Part shown: positions 18,549 through 27,436 of the stretch, in pieces | How positions within the stretch are numbered: position 1 is the stretch's first letter | Layout: the number at the start of each line of letters is the position of its first letter | NCBI GenBank assembly: GCA_021604865.1 | Contig: BQJU01000003.1 | Coordinates: 1 to 64,000, forward strand | Direction of reading: 5' to 3' | Source of the DNA: Saprospiraceae bacterium | GTDB lineage: Bacteria; Bacteroidota; Bacteroidia; Chitinophagales; Saprospiraceae | DNA: 64,000 nt | Translations under genes and position numbers: made by a program | Notes under the pieces: generated by a model | Seen by the model: the letters and a program-made list of their open reading frames with translations, nothing else | What the model was told of the DNA's origin: nothing | Database searches by the model: none

Positions 18549-19526
18549 TTATTCCCAATCAAAATCAGCAAGAATCCTATCCATAACAGCATGAATGTGT
18601 TTATCCCCCGGCATAGGGTTTTCCGCTTGCCACTTCACCATTTCCTTCACCCCTTCCCGGAACGTAATTTTCGCTTCAAAATCTGGAACCAGGCGCTTAA
18701 TTTTTGCATTATCAAAAATCATACTATGCGCCTTATCTCCCAACAAGCCAGCGCCAATCTCGCTATCGTATTTCGCAATTATTTTTGATGGAACATGAAC
18801 CAGATGAGGTTCAACGTTTATAGCCCTGGCAAAAACATGGTAAATATTATTCCATGAAAGCCACTCATCTGATGTGATATGGAACGCCTCATTAATGGCA
18901 GCAGGTTTTCCGAGCAGACCGACCAATCCAACCGCAAAATCTTTATGGTGGGTGAGTGTCCAAATAGAGGTGCCATCTCCATGTACTACCACAGGTAATC
19001 CTTGTTTCATTCTATGCAATACGGTATATCTGCCTATCAGTGGGACCGAAGTTTTATCATAAGTATGAGATGGCCGAACAATGGTATATGGAAATGCATT
19101 TCTGGTGTATGCTTCCCGCAAAATATTTTCACAGGCAATTTTCTTTCTTGAATATTCCCAAAAGGGGTTTTCCAATGGCGTCTCCTCAGTAATGGGAAGC
19201 TTTTCCGGCGGTGTCTGGTAAATGGAGGCTGAACTTATGAATACAAATTGATCCGTTCTGCCTGAAAATAATTTAATGTCATTTTGTATATGTTGTGGCT
19301 CAAAAGCAATCCAATCAACCACAACATCAAAATGATGGCCTTCAAGTGCCTTCTGCGTTTCATTAAAATTTCTACTGTCTGCATGTATGGTTTTAGCCCC
19401 TTCAACTTTTCTTATACCAACACTTTTTCCTCTGTTTAAATGATATAAGTCAATACCCCGGGATATGGCCAGCTCTGAACAGGCCGAACTTATTGTGCCC
19501 GTTCCTCCTATGAATAATACCTTCAT
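18549..19526 (-). CDS. NAD-dependent epimerase/dehydratase (extended SDR)
   Basis: The 325-residue protein is an extended short-chain dehydrogenase: the Rossmann glycine motif GGTGTISSA lies at residues 7-15, DVVVDWIAF around 70, SSASIYQT in the serine position, and the active-site tyrosine and lysine in YSRKKIACE. RPSHTYDKTSVP follows. The substrate is probably a nucleotide-sugar or related carbonyl compound and cannot be fixed from sequence. It is cytosolic. No sugar-pathway genes are adjacent; the next gene on the same strand is an SGNH esterase 118 bases upstream. Confidence 0.87.
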   Translation of the reverse strand: MKVLFIGGTGTISSACSELAISRGIDLYHLNRGKSVGIRKVEGAKTIHADSRNFNETQKALEGHHFDVVVDWIAFEPQHIQNDIKLFSGRTDQFVFISSASIYQTPPEKLPITEETPLENPFWEYSRKKIACENILREAYTRNAFPYTIVRPSHTYDKTSVPLIGRYTVLHRMKQGLPVVVHGDGTSIWTLTHHKDFAVGLVGLLGKPAAINEAFHITSDEWLSWNNIYHVFARAINVEPHLVHVPSKIIAKYDSEIGAGLLGDKAHSMIFDNAKIKRLVPDFEAKITFREGVKEMVKWQAENPMPGDKHIHAVMDRILADFDWE

Positions 19527-19644
19527 CTTCTAATGGTTTGGCTACTGTTTTTTTTGTAAACCAGATCGCTTCGTTGTCAGCTCGGCAGAAACTGTCAGGC
19601 CAAAAATAGTGCTGACTGCTGACCTCTGTCAATGAAGCTATCCA

Positions 19645-20331
19645 TCACTTCAATGCCTGCGCAATCGCCACCTCCACCTGAGGTTCCATGACTTGATACC
19701 CAGCTTCATTGGGATGTACGCCATCATAGGTGAGTTCGGCTTTAAGGCCATTCTGTTCGTCTACCATAGCCTGGAAATAATCCAGGTAAATGTGGTCATT
19801 TTTTTCTGCATACGCTTTTATCCTTTTATTCAGTTCAACCACTTTCTCCGCTGGTTCCATGCCAGCCCTCCAAGGGAAGTCAAATGCTGGCAATACTGAG
19901 CTAAGTACCACTTTAATGCCATTTGCAGCGGCTATTTCCGCCATGGAAAAGATGTTGTCAGCTATCATCTTAATGGTTGAAGGTCCTGTATTTCCGGCAA
20001 TGTCATTGATTCCGGCTAAAATGACGACCACATCAGGCTGTAGGTCCACTACATCAGGCCTGAACCGGATGAGCATTTGCGGTGTAGTTTGCCCGCCAAT
20101 ACCTCGATTGATGTAGGGTTTGTCAGCGAAAAAAGCGGGCCTCATATTTTTCCAGCCTTCGGTAATCGAGTTCCCCATAAATACGATTCTGCTTTCTTCA
20201 GCTTTTGGCATTTCCAGTTTTGTATTTTCTTCTTTAAAATGGTTTAGTTTGGCCCAATCCTGTGCTTGGCAAAAGGTGGTAAGCAGAAGAGTTATAAAAA
20301 GGGTGCAACAACTTGACTTCATGGTTCTCAT
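19645..20331 (-). CDS. Secreted SGNH/GDSL esterase-lipase
   Basis: After a signal peptide (to about residue 24) the protein shows the SGNH blocks: I, VFMGNSITEGW with nucleophile Ser55; II, NRGIGGQTT with the oxyanion glycine; III, VVILAGINDIAGN with the oxyanion Asn; and V, YDGVHPNEAGY with the catalytic Asp and His. Such enzymes remove acyl or acetyl groups from lipids or carbohydrates; this layout resembles the platelet-activating-factor acetylhydrolase-like and acetylxylan-esterase-like members. Its start overlaps the stop of the upstream DUF1801 gene by four bases, so the two are co-transcribed. Confidence 0.92.
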   Translation of the reverse strand: MRTMKSSCCTLFITLLLTTFCQAQDWAKLNHFKEENTKLEMPKAEESRIVFMGNSITEGWKNMRPAFFADKPYINRGIGGQTTPQMLIRFRPDVVDLQPDVVVILAGINDIAGNTGPSTIKMIADNIFSMAEIAAANGIKVVLSSVLPAFDFPWRAGMEPAEKVVELNKRIKAYAEKNDHIYLDYFQAMVDEQNGLKAELTYDGVHPNEAGYQVMEPQVEVAIAQALK

Positions 20332-20696
20332 TTTTTCTTATTCAATTGTTCTTCGGCCCGAAATTGCACAATTTCAGTGATTAAATCATAAGGAATGGGT
20401 TCATCCAATGGAAATTGTACAGACCCCTTCGCCGATTTATAGCCAGCTATTTCTTTTTCAAACTTTTTAATGCCGGAGGGCGCAGGGTAAAACCCGATAT
20501 GCTTTTTATAAGCGGCAAAATGCACAAGATTTCCATTCATTTTGAAGGTCGGCATTTGATAGTTGATGGTTTCCGTAGCTTTCGGTGCAGCCTTCTGGAT
20601 AGTCATGCGTATCTTTTGCAAAATGTCCTGAACCTCAGCCGGAAAACTGGAGATGTATTCATCAATATTTTTTGGCGAAATTTTATCGGTTTTCAT
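20328..20696 (-). CDS. DUF1801 / YdhG-like protein
   Basis: The 122-residue protein matches the DUF1801 (YdhG/YdeI-like) family: IDEYISSFPAEVQDILQKIR at the N-terminus, KATETINYQMPTFKMNGN in the middle, HIGFYPAPSGIKKFEKE, and SAKGSVQFPLDEPIPYDLI at the C-terminus. In some Bacillus members a role as an intracellular iron chaperone has been proposed; that is not evident here. It is cytosolic. It overlaps the SGNH esterase start by four bases (ATGA type) and may be co-transcribed with the membrane-protein gene 23 bases upstream. Confidence 0.9.
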   Translation of the reverse strand: MKTDKISPKNIDEYISSFPAEVQDILQKIRMTIQKAAPKATETINYQMPTFKMNGNLVHFAAYKKHIGFYPAPSGIKKFEKEIAGYKSAKGSVQFPLDEPIPYDLITEIVQFRAEEQLNKKK

Positions 20697-20719
20697 AGCT
20701 TCAATTACATAAGCTTTGG

Positions 20720-21139
20720 TTAATGAAAAATGTAAACGGCTAAAACCACAATAGCTATTGCCGTTAATAGGGAAAGTTTACCCAGTGGTTCTATTTTTTT
20801 CAGGTGCGTTGCTGCATCCCCTGCTATTGCTTTTTTAGAGGTGGCGGTAATTATTCCGATTAAAGCGCCTAATACAATTACTAATACTAATTTGGTGATT
20901 AGCAAAGGAGATGTAGTCAATGCTTGCCAGAAAGGCGTCATTAGAAAAAGCCCGGAAATAACCAGTAGGGTTAGCCCAATATGGCCCATTTTACTTAAAG
21001 CAAAAGCGTTTAAGGTAAATTTCATACCTTCTTCTTTCGGCATTTTAGCACTTGCTATACCTAAAAACATGAAGGCCAAACTCGTTCCAAGGCCCATGGC
21101 CAAGCCAACAAAATGAATAATGAGCATGATGTCTCTCAT
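20720..21139 (-). CDS. Small four-helix membrane protein
   Basis: The 139 residues contain four hydrophobic helices (about residues 4-27, 51-70, 78-98 and 118-138) separated by short polar loops. The sequence resembles the CopD/DUF2269-like group of small integral membrane proteins, but I do not assign a function. HFVGLAMGLGTS in the first helix and KMGHIGLTLLVISGLF in the second carry conserved-looking His residues. A second ATG occurs at codon 5. It leads the run 21,139 to 19,645 (membrane protein, DUF1801, esterase). Confidence 0.75.
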   Translation of the reverse strand: MRDIMLIIHFVGLAMGLGTSLAFMFLGIASAKMPKEEGMKFTLNAFALSKMGHIGLTLLVISGLFLMTPFWQALTTSPLLITKLVLVIVLGALIGIITATSKKAIAGDAATHLKKIEPLGKLSLLTAIAIVVLAVYIFH

Positions 21140-21478
21140 AATAATTGGGTTTTAGAGATTGTTTAAGTGGAATATTACACCTTAAAAATAACAAAAAGAA
21201 GGATTTTAAAAAAGAAGAGGATGCGAAAGATAAAAAAGAAAATTGTGCGTAGAATGCAGGGTAAGTCAAGAGATATCACAAATCTTTTTCACAAAAGTAA
21301 TTCACGATTTTTGATTTGAAGGTATTAGCACATAGGACGGATTGGAAAGAAAGTTAGCAAATATTGATTGAATTAAAAAATGTATCCCGGTCATAAGGCT
21401 TGAAATGAATTTTGTTTTTTCCAGTTTATAGATTAGATTAGTGGTGATAAAATATTCGCGTTTCTCAATTGATATAAG
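21140..21478. other. Intergenic region with no recognised feature
   Basis: This divergent spacer is AT-rich. I see no reading frame, RNA gene, strong promoter box or inverted repeat in it. Confidence 0.5.
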
Positions 21479-21691
21479 ATGAAATTAAACACCTTACTTT
21501 TTCTATTATTTCTATCAATAAATTTGGCTGCTCAAGACAATACAGCTTCTTGTGGTTTATTATGGCAGGACGCTGTTTTTGGCGAATGCATTGGCACCAA
21601 AAATAATTTACTCTCCTTTGATTATCAAATGGTCGTGAGGGTGCCGCGAATAACAACTCCCCCATCTGAAGTTGCTCTCATGCTGCCTTGA
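21479..21691 (+). pseudogene. Short secreted reading frame, probably truncated
   Basis: The 70 codons start with a good signal peptide (MKLNTLLFLLFLSINLAAQ) and continue for about 50 residues with no family resemblance. From 21,639 the frame runs into an imperfect inverted repeat and ends inside it, so the 3' part appears to be replaced by the repeat. It is followed 53 bases later by the TPR gene. It could be a real small exported protein, but a truncated gene fits better. Confidence 0.35.
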
Positions 21692-21719
21692 AATGATGAC
21701 CTTATTATTTGCCGCACCC
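21639..21719. repeat. Imperfect inverted repeat overlapping a truncated frame
   Basis: GGGTGCCGCGAATAA (21,639-21,653) faces TTATTTGCCGCACCC (21,705-21,719), pairing at 13 of 15 positions across a 51-base interior. The layout is that of a small palindromic insertion between a signal-peptide-bearing frame and the TPR gene. Confidence 0.5.
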
Positions 21720-21744
21720 CTAGGTAAATTAAACTAATTCCAGG

Positions 21745-23688
21745 ATGAACCGTTTTTTACTATTTTTATTTCTGTCAATTATCCTATTGATTTCACAAAG
21801 AGGAAATGCCCAAGAAAGGATGAATAAGATTGCCGTCGAGGCATTTTATAAATCTGATGAATTATCGGTTGCGACAAAAAACTATAGCGATCGTTTATTT
21901 GATGAAGTATTTCCATTTGATCCGGCAGGGCTGGTCAATAGAGGTATTGATAAATTGCGGGCTGGTTTTACAAAAGAGGCCCTCAAGGATTTTAATGAAG
22001 CTTTAAGGTTGTATCCCGAATTTGCTGCAGGATATTATTTTCGGGGGCTAAGTTATTCGGAATTAGACAGCCTGAGAAAAGCAAAATCAGATTTTCACCT
22101 GGCCATCGATCTTGATCCCTTGTTAGTGGAAGCCTGTAATGAATTAGGCAGAATTTATTTTGATGAAAATAAAATAGATTCTGCCAGACAGGTACTCCAA
22201 CACGGCATTGATTTTTACCCTGCCTATGGTCTGACTTACTTTAATATGGGGGTTCTTGAAATGTATGCTGACCATGGGGCAAAGGCTGTTAAAATGTTTC
22301 AGGAAGCGATTGATCGGGATTCGTGTTTTATAAATGCTCACCTGGGTTTAAGTCTGGTTTATCTTGAGCGAGAAAATTTCAAACAGACAATTTCCAATTT
22401 GGAGAATGCGATTAAATGTGATGGAACGTCAGCCGTTTTTATTCTGTTGAAAGGTTTTTTACAAAAATTAAGAGGGAACAAAAAGCAAGCATTGGCCGAC
22501 TTCAACGAGGCCATTTCTATTGCCCCTGAGGTAGCATTCTTTTATTTGATCAGAAGCCTTCATTATATATATTTAAGAAAATACCATGAGGCTGTAGAGG
22601 ATTTACTTACGGTGCATAGTTTGAATCTGGATAAAAAATCTATAAAACAAAAAGAGGCGAACCTTCTGTTGGATAACTATACTACGGCATTGAAATATTT
22701 TGGCTCTCAAAGATTTTCCTTTAATTCGAAAGAAGTGGCACTCCTAGAAGAAGGAATTTGTATGCTAATTATCAACGAAAATAGTATTGCTGAAAAGAAT
22801 TTTAAAAAAATACTAGATAAATCAAAAGAAAGCTGTGCTCTATGTTATTACCTAACTGGCCTAGCTGACGAAAACCGATATAGAAATAAAAGTGCGATTC
22901 AAAAATATGATGCTACTTTAGAAACAGATCCGTCTCTATATAAAGTATACGAGCACAGGGCTGATCTTAAAATAAAAACAAAAATAACTGATTACGATGG
23001 TGCTATAGCCGACTATTCGGAAGTATTAAAAAGAGAGCCGGAAAACGTCCAACTGCAAAAGAAAAGGGGGGAGTTGCATATGCGCATGGAGAATTACAAT
23101 CTCGCTATTCTGGATTTTAATATTTATTTGGAACAGGATAGCTTAAATCTCGATGTCTTATACAATCGGGCCACCTGTTATGAAGTGATTAAACTCTATG
23201 AAAATGCCATAGCAGATTATACAAAAATCCTTAAAGAAAAATCGTACGATTTAGGAACCCGTTACCGCCGGGCAGCTTGTTATTACCTGAGCGGCAACAA
23301 AGAAAAAGCATTTGCCGAATGTGATTCCATAGTGACCCACAATAAATTCTATCTAGAGGCATTTAATCTGATGGGAGCTATCTGCCTGGAAAAAGAAGAC
23401 TTCAAAAAGGCTGTTTTTTATTTTAATAAAGCCTTAAAGAATAATCAGCATTACAAAGAAGCTTATTTTAACAGGTATTTAGCTTATGTAGGTTTGCAGT
23501 ATTATGAATATGCCTTGAAAGACCTTAATGCTTTAATTGAAATAGATGAGACGGCTGGATTGTATTATTACTATCGGGCACAGCTTAAACATTTACTTAC
23601 AGAGAAATCAGCCTGCAAAGATATGGAAAAGTCTATCGAACTGGGTATAAAAGTAAGTGCAGAAGAAATTGCCAAAATTTGTCCATAA
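21745..23688 (+). CDS. Exported tetratricopeptide-repeat protein
   Basis: The 647 residues start with a signal peptide (to about residue 22, ending RGNAQ) and then consist almost wholly of TPR units, roughly a dozen. Clear examples are KEALKDFNEALRLYPEFAAG, RKAKSDFHLAIDLDPLLVEA, KQALADFNEAISIAPEVAFF, GAIADYSEVLKREPENVQLQ and KKAVFYFNKALKNNQHYKEA. A poorly conserved interruption lies around residues 295-345. Such arrays bind partner proteins; here it would act in the periplasm. The lipoprotein gene 11 bases downstream is probably co-transcribed. Confidence 0.9.
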   Translation: MNRFLLFLFLSIILLISQRGNAQERMNKIAVEAFYKSDELSVATKNYSDRLFDEVFPFDPAGLVNRGIDKLRAGFTKEALKDFNEALRLYPEFAAGYYFRGLSYSELDSLRKAKSDFHLAIDLDPLLVEACNELGRIYFDENKIDSARQVLQHGIDFYPAYGLTYFNMGVLEMYADHGAKAVKMFQEAIDRDSCFINAHLGLSLVYLERENFKQTISNLENAIKCDGTSAVFILLKGFLQKLRGNKKQALADFNEAISIAPEVAFFYLIRSLHYIYLRKYHEAVEDLLTVHSLNLDKKSIKQKEANLLLDNYTTALKYFGSQRFSFNSKEVALLEEGICMLIINENSIAEKNFKKILDKSKESCALCYYLTGLADENRYRNKSAIQKYDATLETDPSLYKVYEHRADLKIKTKITDYDGAIADYSEVLKREPENVQLQKKRGELHMRMENYNLAILDFNIYLEQDSLNLDVLYNRATCYEVIKLYENAIADYTKILKEKSYDLGTRYRRAACYYLSGNKEKAFAECDSIVTHNKFYLEAFNLMGAICLEKEDFKKAVFYFNKALKNNQHYKEAYFNRYLAYVGLQYYEYALKDLNALIEIDETAGLYYYYRAQLKHLLTEKSACKDMEKSIELGIKVSAEEIAKICP

Positions 23689-23699
23689 TTCTTGTCTAA

Positions 23700-24191
23700 A
23701 TGAATAACATGAAAAACCACTTTACTCTTTTGTTTCTTCTATGTGCGCTTCTCGCCATTTCCTGCTCCAAAGACAAAACAGCTGATCCTCCAGTAATAGC
23801 AGAAGATTGCAAATATCAATTCCCTGAAAACCAGGACGACATTTACGGTGCTTGGGAAACCGGAGCAGTGGTTAATTTAACTACCGGAGATACCACTTTT
23901 TATGCACCAGGTACAAGCCATGGCGGATTTATATTTTGGGATCTCTACGCCGATGCCTTTGAACTAAGAAATAATGGTGAATTTACAGACTATTATGTGT
24001 TTGCTGAAAGACTTTGCTCCACCAATGTAGACGGAACCTGGTCACAAAATCAGGATACTTTAGTCTTTGATTATGCAGGCTATAGGCAGGTTTATATTCC
24101 AATATTGTCCTTGACAGCAACGGAATTGGTCATTCAAGATACTGTTAATTTTGTGCCGTCTATCGCGATTATGCGCAAATGGGCGGAGTAA
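23700..24191 (+). CDS. Lipocalin-like lipoprotein
   Basis: The 163 residues (160 from the second ATG at 23,709) start with a lipoprotein signal peptide ending LLAISC, Cys22. The mature part has the pattern of Bacteroidota lipocalin-like lipoproteins: an N-terminal YGAWETG segment, alternating beta-strands, FELRNNGEFTDYYVF, and GTWSQNQDTLVFDY, then a terminal strand IMRKWAE. The ligand is unknown. It follows the TPR gene by 11 bases and is convergent with the T9SS protein downstream. Confidence 0.75.
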   Translation: MNNMKNHFTLLFLLCALLAISCSKDKTADPPVIAEDCKYQFPENQDDIYGAWETGAVVNLTTGDTTFYAPGTSHGGFIFWDLYADAFELRNNGEFTDYYVFAERLCSTNVDGTWSQNQDTLVFDYAGYRQVYIPILSLTATELVIQDTVNFVPSIAIMRKWAE

Positions 24192-24195
24192 GTGC

Positions 24196-24240
24196 ATGTT
24201 TGGAGGTCAAACTTTGGGCTACAAACAAGCACTAAGCCTG
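24196..24240. repeat. Remnant of repeat family 2
   Basis: GCATGTTTGGAGG, then CTTTGGGCTACAAA, matches in order the left arm (GCATGTTTGGAGGCC) and inner segment (CGCTACAAA) of the element at 40,404-40,476. The right arm is not present. Confidence 0.4.
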
Positions 24241-24261
24241 ATTTACCAAAATCTTAATAAT

Positions 24262-24312
24262 TGACAGGGTTTACGGGATAAAAATCCATGAGAAACCCCG
24301 TAAATCCTGTCA
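24262..24312. terminator. Hairpin between convergent genes
   Basis: TGACAGGGTTTACGGG (24,262-24,277) pairs with CCCGTAAATCCTGTCA (24,297-24,312), 15 of 16 positions, with a 19-base loop. It lies between two convergent stop codons and may serve both, though the flanks lack long U tracts. It may equally be one of the dispersed hairpin sequences of this genome. Confidence 0.5.
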
Positions 24313-24342
24313 CTCTCTTCTTTAGGAGACCATAGGGCGCCC

Positions 24343-27132
24343 CTACCGCACCACCATCACCTTCTCTGTCAACGCCGAATGGTTGGTCCGCAAATGGATT
24401 AAATAAAACCCACTATCCAGATTACCGGCATCAAATTTGACGCGGTGAATCCCTGCCTCTTGTTGTGGTTGATTCACCAGTGTTTTCACCGGTTTACCCG
24501 TTACATCAAAGACCGTCAGTTGTACCCGTTCCGAGGTATCCAGATGGTACTCGATTGTCGCTTGATGGGACATTGGAGATGGATAACACTTTAGCAATGG
24601 TCCCTGCGCTAGAGGTTTGTTTTCAACAAAGATTTTTTCTTCAGGGTCTTCTTCTGCTATTGGCATCGGCGCTGGCGTACAACCCAGGATTAATGCCCAA
24701 AAATCACTGCCTGCATCAGCCGAAAAGCCATCCGTCAATTCAATATATTCTCCGGCATGGTAAATCACCTTGCTACCTGACTGGATGGTGCCATTTGAAG
24801 TAATGTATTCCGAAGCCACATAAATACCCGGACTCACCACGCCCGACAAATCCAGAAATTCAGGACAAGAAGCCAGCAATGAGAAATAGTCCGTCGTATA
24901 CATGCCCCTACCATGCGTAGCAGCCGCTACTAGAAAATCGGAATTGCGGTATTCCAACATGTCTACCCGCACATTAGCCAATCCAAAGTTATTCGTTGGA
25001 AACCAGTTGGTACTTGTACCATCCAGATCGCCAGTCGACCACACGCCCAGTTCCGTTGCTACCAATGCCTGATCGGCATCCAGTGGATTAAACATGATCC
25101 AGCGGATCGGCATATCCGGCAGATCACCTTCAATGCTTACCCAAGTAGCTCCAGTATCTATGCTTTCCCACACACTATTGACCCCGTAGTTGCTATAAGT
25201 AATGGCTATATGACCATCATCACCGTCTTCTACAGCAATGGAAGATACGTAAGCAACCACTGGTCCATTAATATCGGTCACGGTGATTGCGCCATCCTGG
25301 TCGGCATCGTCCACTATAAATACACCGCCATCAGTCATACCCATAAATACCCTATTGCTGGTATTAGGCGATACCTTCATGGCACTTACCAGACCTTTAC
25401 CCATGATAGGGGAAAACTCAGTAGTTAGCGTATTGGTCCCGCCCACATCGCTAACCCGAATAAAACTGGCCGTAGTATCCGAAACGTATAGGATATCTTC
25501 TGCATCATCATAATCACCAGGTGTGATAAACAAACGTTTGGAATTGCCTGGCACAATATTGCCAAAGGAGCCGCCGCCATCAGTAGATACATTAAAGGAG
25601 CCGTCCTGAGTAGAGGCAACCTGAATGCTAGGATCATCCTGATCAATAAAGGTCCAGCCGCCATCACAGCAACACAGTACACAAGAAGTTGTACTCAACC
25701 CAGGATTCGTAAATTTTGGCGTCGCATTATCTTGTGTGCCTCCCAGCATATAATTAGAACCAGCATCAGGATGTACTGCTACAGCATAAAATTGAGTCAC
25801 ATTATAACTAGAGTTTTTATCAGCAATCGACGGATTGGCAGCCGATCCATTTGAGCTTTTATATACGCCACCATCATTGCCAAAAATAATCTCGTCAGAG
25901 CTTCCCGGTTCAAATAGGATCATGTGATGGTCTGAGTGGATACCACCAACACCATTCCAACTATTACCTCCATCAGTTGATAGGTTCATGCTTACCGCAC
26001 CGGCCCATACCCGCTCGGTATCTGCAGGATCAACGGCCAGGATCTGATTGTACCAGGTTTGTCCTCCAAATGCAGGCGTAGCTACCCGCTGTGTCCAGCC
26101 GGTACCACCATTAGTGGTGCGCCAAATGCCCAATACCTTATCTTTATTTGCAGTGGTAGTATCCTGAAACATGACGTATACAAAGTTGGCATTACTAGGA
26201 GCACAAGCCAGTTCCAGCCGTCCATAATTCATCGTTGGCAATCCGGTATTTACTTGCGTCCAGCTATCGCCATTATCGGTAGATTTATACACCCCTATAG
26301 CCGAAAAACCAGCGTAAAGATCACCATTGGCTGCTATTTCGATGTCATTAGCCGAGTCGTGAGCTGTGCCCACACCAGGACTTATGCCTACGAATGTTCC
26401 CAATACTTTAGGCCAGGTCAGTCCACCGTCTTCCGAGCGCATTACGCCTCCTTGTGGCGTACATATAAATACAGTTCCATCGGCTGCAATGACAATCTTG
26501 CGGACCAAGCGGAAGACGCCTCCAGTGGCAGTAGGCAGCAGGTTCCAGGTATCGCCACCATCGATCGTTTTCCAAATACCGATCCCGAATACGCCATCAA
26601 TATTCCCCCAACCTTCACCTGTACCGAAATACATAATATTGGGGTCACTCGGGTCCTGAGCCATTGCTGAGATGGCCAGGTTGTCAAACAAATCATCGAT
26701 CTTGTTCCACACCGGATTTGCAGCATCGATGTTGGTCGTTTTCCAAAGCCCACCTGACACACTTCCCGCCCAAACGGTACTACCGTCAGCATCATTTGCG
26801 TCAATGACAATGGCCCGGGTTCGCCCGCCCACATTGGTAGGCCCCCGCTCTTCCCAATATATGGGCAGGGCATCCCCAGACTTTTGCATTCTTTTCTCCT
26901 CAGCTACCTGAAATGCTTGTAGTAACCTTTCCTTTGGCACTTCTCCGGTTTTTGGCACTCTAGTCATTAAATATTCCTGTTCAAAACGGCGCTGGACACG
27001 CTCCATCTTTGGCACCTTTTTAGGCACATAGCCTGTACCCGTTATCTCCGCTTTTTGTGGTGCTTCAATATTGCCCAGCACGATTGCCAGCAACATGCCT
27101 AATGTTATGGCTATGAGATATATTGTTTTCAT
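24343..27132 (-). CDS. T9SS-exported BNR/sortilin-like repeat protein
   Basis: The 929 residues comprise a signal peptide (to about 22), a long beta-propeller region made of BNR/Asp-box and sortilin-like repeats (GVYKSTDNGDSWTQV, GIWRTTNGGTGWTQR, LSTDGGNSWNGVG, MRSEDGGLTWPKV) spanning about 90-740, a short cell-surface domain (IYVASEYITSNGTIQSGSKV, a coat-hanger-like stack), and a C-terminal T9SS type A sorting domain (LKCYPSPMSHQATIEY, VFDVTGKPVKTL, LDSGFYLIHLRT). It should be exported across the outer membrane and released or attached at the surface. Asp-box propellers occur in sialidases and other glycan hydrolases, but no catalytic residues are obvious. It shares its layout with the protein at 28,690. 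Confidence 0.9.
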   Translation of the reverse strand: MKTIYLIAITLGMLLAIVLGNIEAPQKAEITGTGYVPKKVPKMERVQRRFEQEYLMTRVPKTGEVPKERLLQAFQVAEEKRMQKSGDALPIYWEERGPTNVGGRTRAIVIDANDADGSTVWAGSVSGGLWKTTNIDAANPVWNKIDDLFDNLAISAMAQDPSDPNIMYFGTGEGWGNIDGVFGIGIWKTIDGGDTWNLLPTATGGVFRLVRKIVIAADGTVFICTPQGGVMRSEDGGLTWPKVLGTFVGISPGVGTAHDSANDIEIAANGDLYAGFSAIGVYKSTDNGDSWTQVNTGLPTMNYGRLELACAPSNANFVYVMFQDTTTANKDKVLGIWRTTNGGTGWTQRVATPAFGGQTWYNQILAVDPADTERVWAGAVSMNLSTDGGNSWNGVGGIHSDHHMILFEPGSSDEIIFGNDGGVYKSSNGSAANPSIADKNSSYNVTQFYAVAVHPDAGSNYMLGGTQDNATPKFTNPGLSTTSCVLCCCDGGWTFIDQDDPSIQVASTQDGSFNVSTDGGGSFGNIVPGNSKRLFITPGDYDDAEDILYVSDTTASFIRVSDVGGTNTLTTEFSPIMGKGLVSAMKVSPNTSNRVFMGMTDGGVFIVDDADQDGAITVTDINGPVVAYVSSIAVEDGDDGHIAITYSNYGVNSVWESIDTGATWVSIEGDLPDMPIRWIMFNPLDADQALVATELGVWSTGDLDGTSTNWFPTNNFGLANVRVDMLEYRNSDFLVAAATHGRGMYTTDYFSLLASCPEFLDLSGVVSPGIYVASEYITSNGTIQSGSKVIYHAGEYIELTDGFSADAGSDFWALILGCTPAPMPIAEEDPEEKIFVENKPLAQGPLLKCYPSPMSHQATIEYHLDTSERVQLTVFDVTGKPVKTLVNQPQQEAGIHRVKFDAGNLDSGFYLIHLRTNHSALTEKVMVVR

Positions 27133-27296
27133 TTTTTATGGTTTTATGGTTTTTGCAGTTTTCTCATTCCTTTATACTTTCGAAAAAGGAAGTGTTACCA
27201 GTAGGGGCGACCCCGTAGTTGTCCATTACTGAAATACAGAAAGGGAAAGTGATGGAAAAGGCATTTTCGGTTTCATCAATGTAATTGATCATACCG

Positions 27297-27420
27297 AAGC
27301 CGAAGTGTTGCGTGAAGGATAGAAGCGGTATCCCGATTTTATCGGGATAATAGCGGATAGCCTGACCCTGGGTAGGAAGGTGGCGCTTTAGCGGAGGTTT
27401 CCTACCCAGGGGCACGCCCA
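27297..27420. repeat. Two nested hairpins in a GC-rich intergenic element
   Basis: The first hairpin pairs ATCCCGAT (27,330-27,337) with ATCGGGAT (27,341-27,348). The second pairs CCCTGGGTAGGAA (27,366-27,378) with TTCCTACCCAGGG (27,399-27,411), all 13 positions, with an inner CGCT/AGCG stem. The block differs in composition from its surroundings and looks like a mobile intergenic palindrome. I found no second copy in the window. Confidence 0.6.
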
Positions 27421-27436
27421 AAAAAAGAGTTGATTC

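Noticed and set aside
26059-26670. 203-codon plus-strand frame
   Set aside because: Antisense to the T9SS BNR protein; the opposite frame explains the repeat structure.
27164-27421. 85-codon minus-strand frame over the hairpin element
   Set aside because: Half of it is a translation of the inverted repeats, and it has no signal or known domain.
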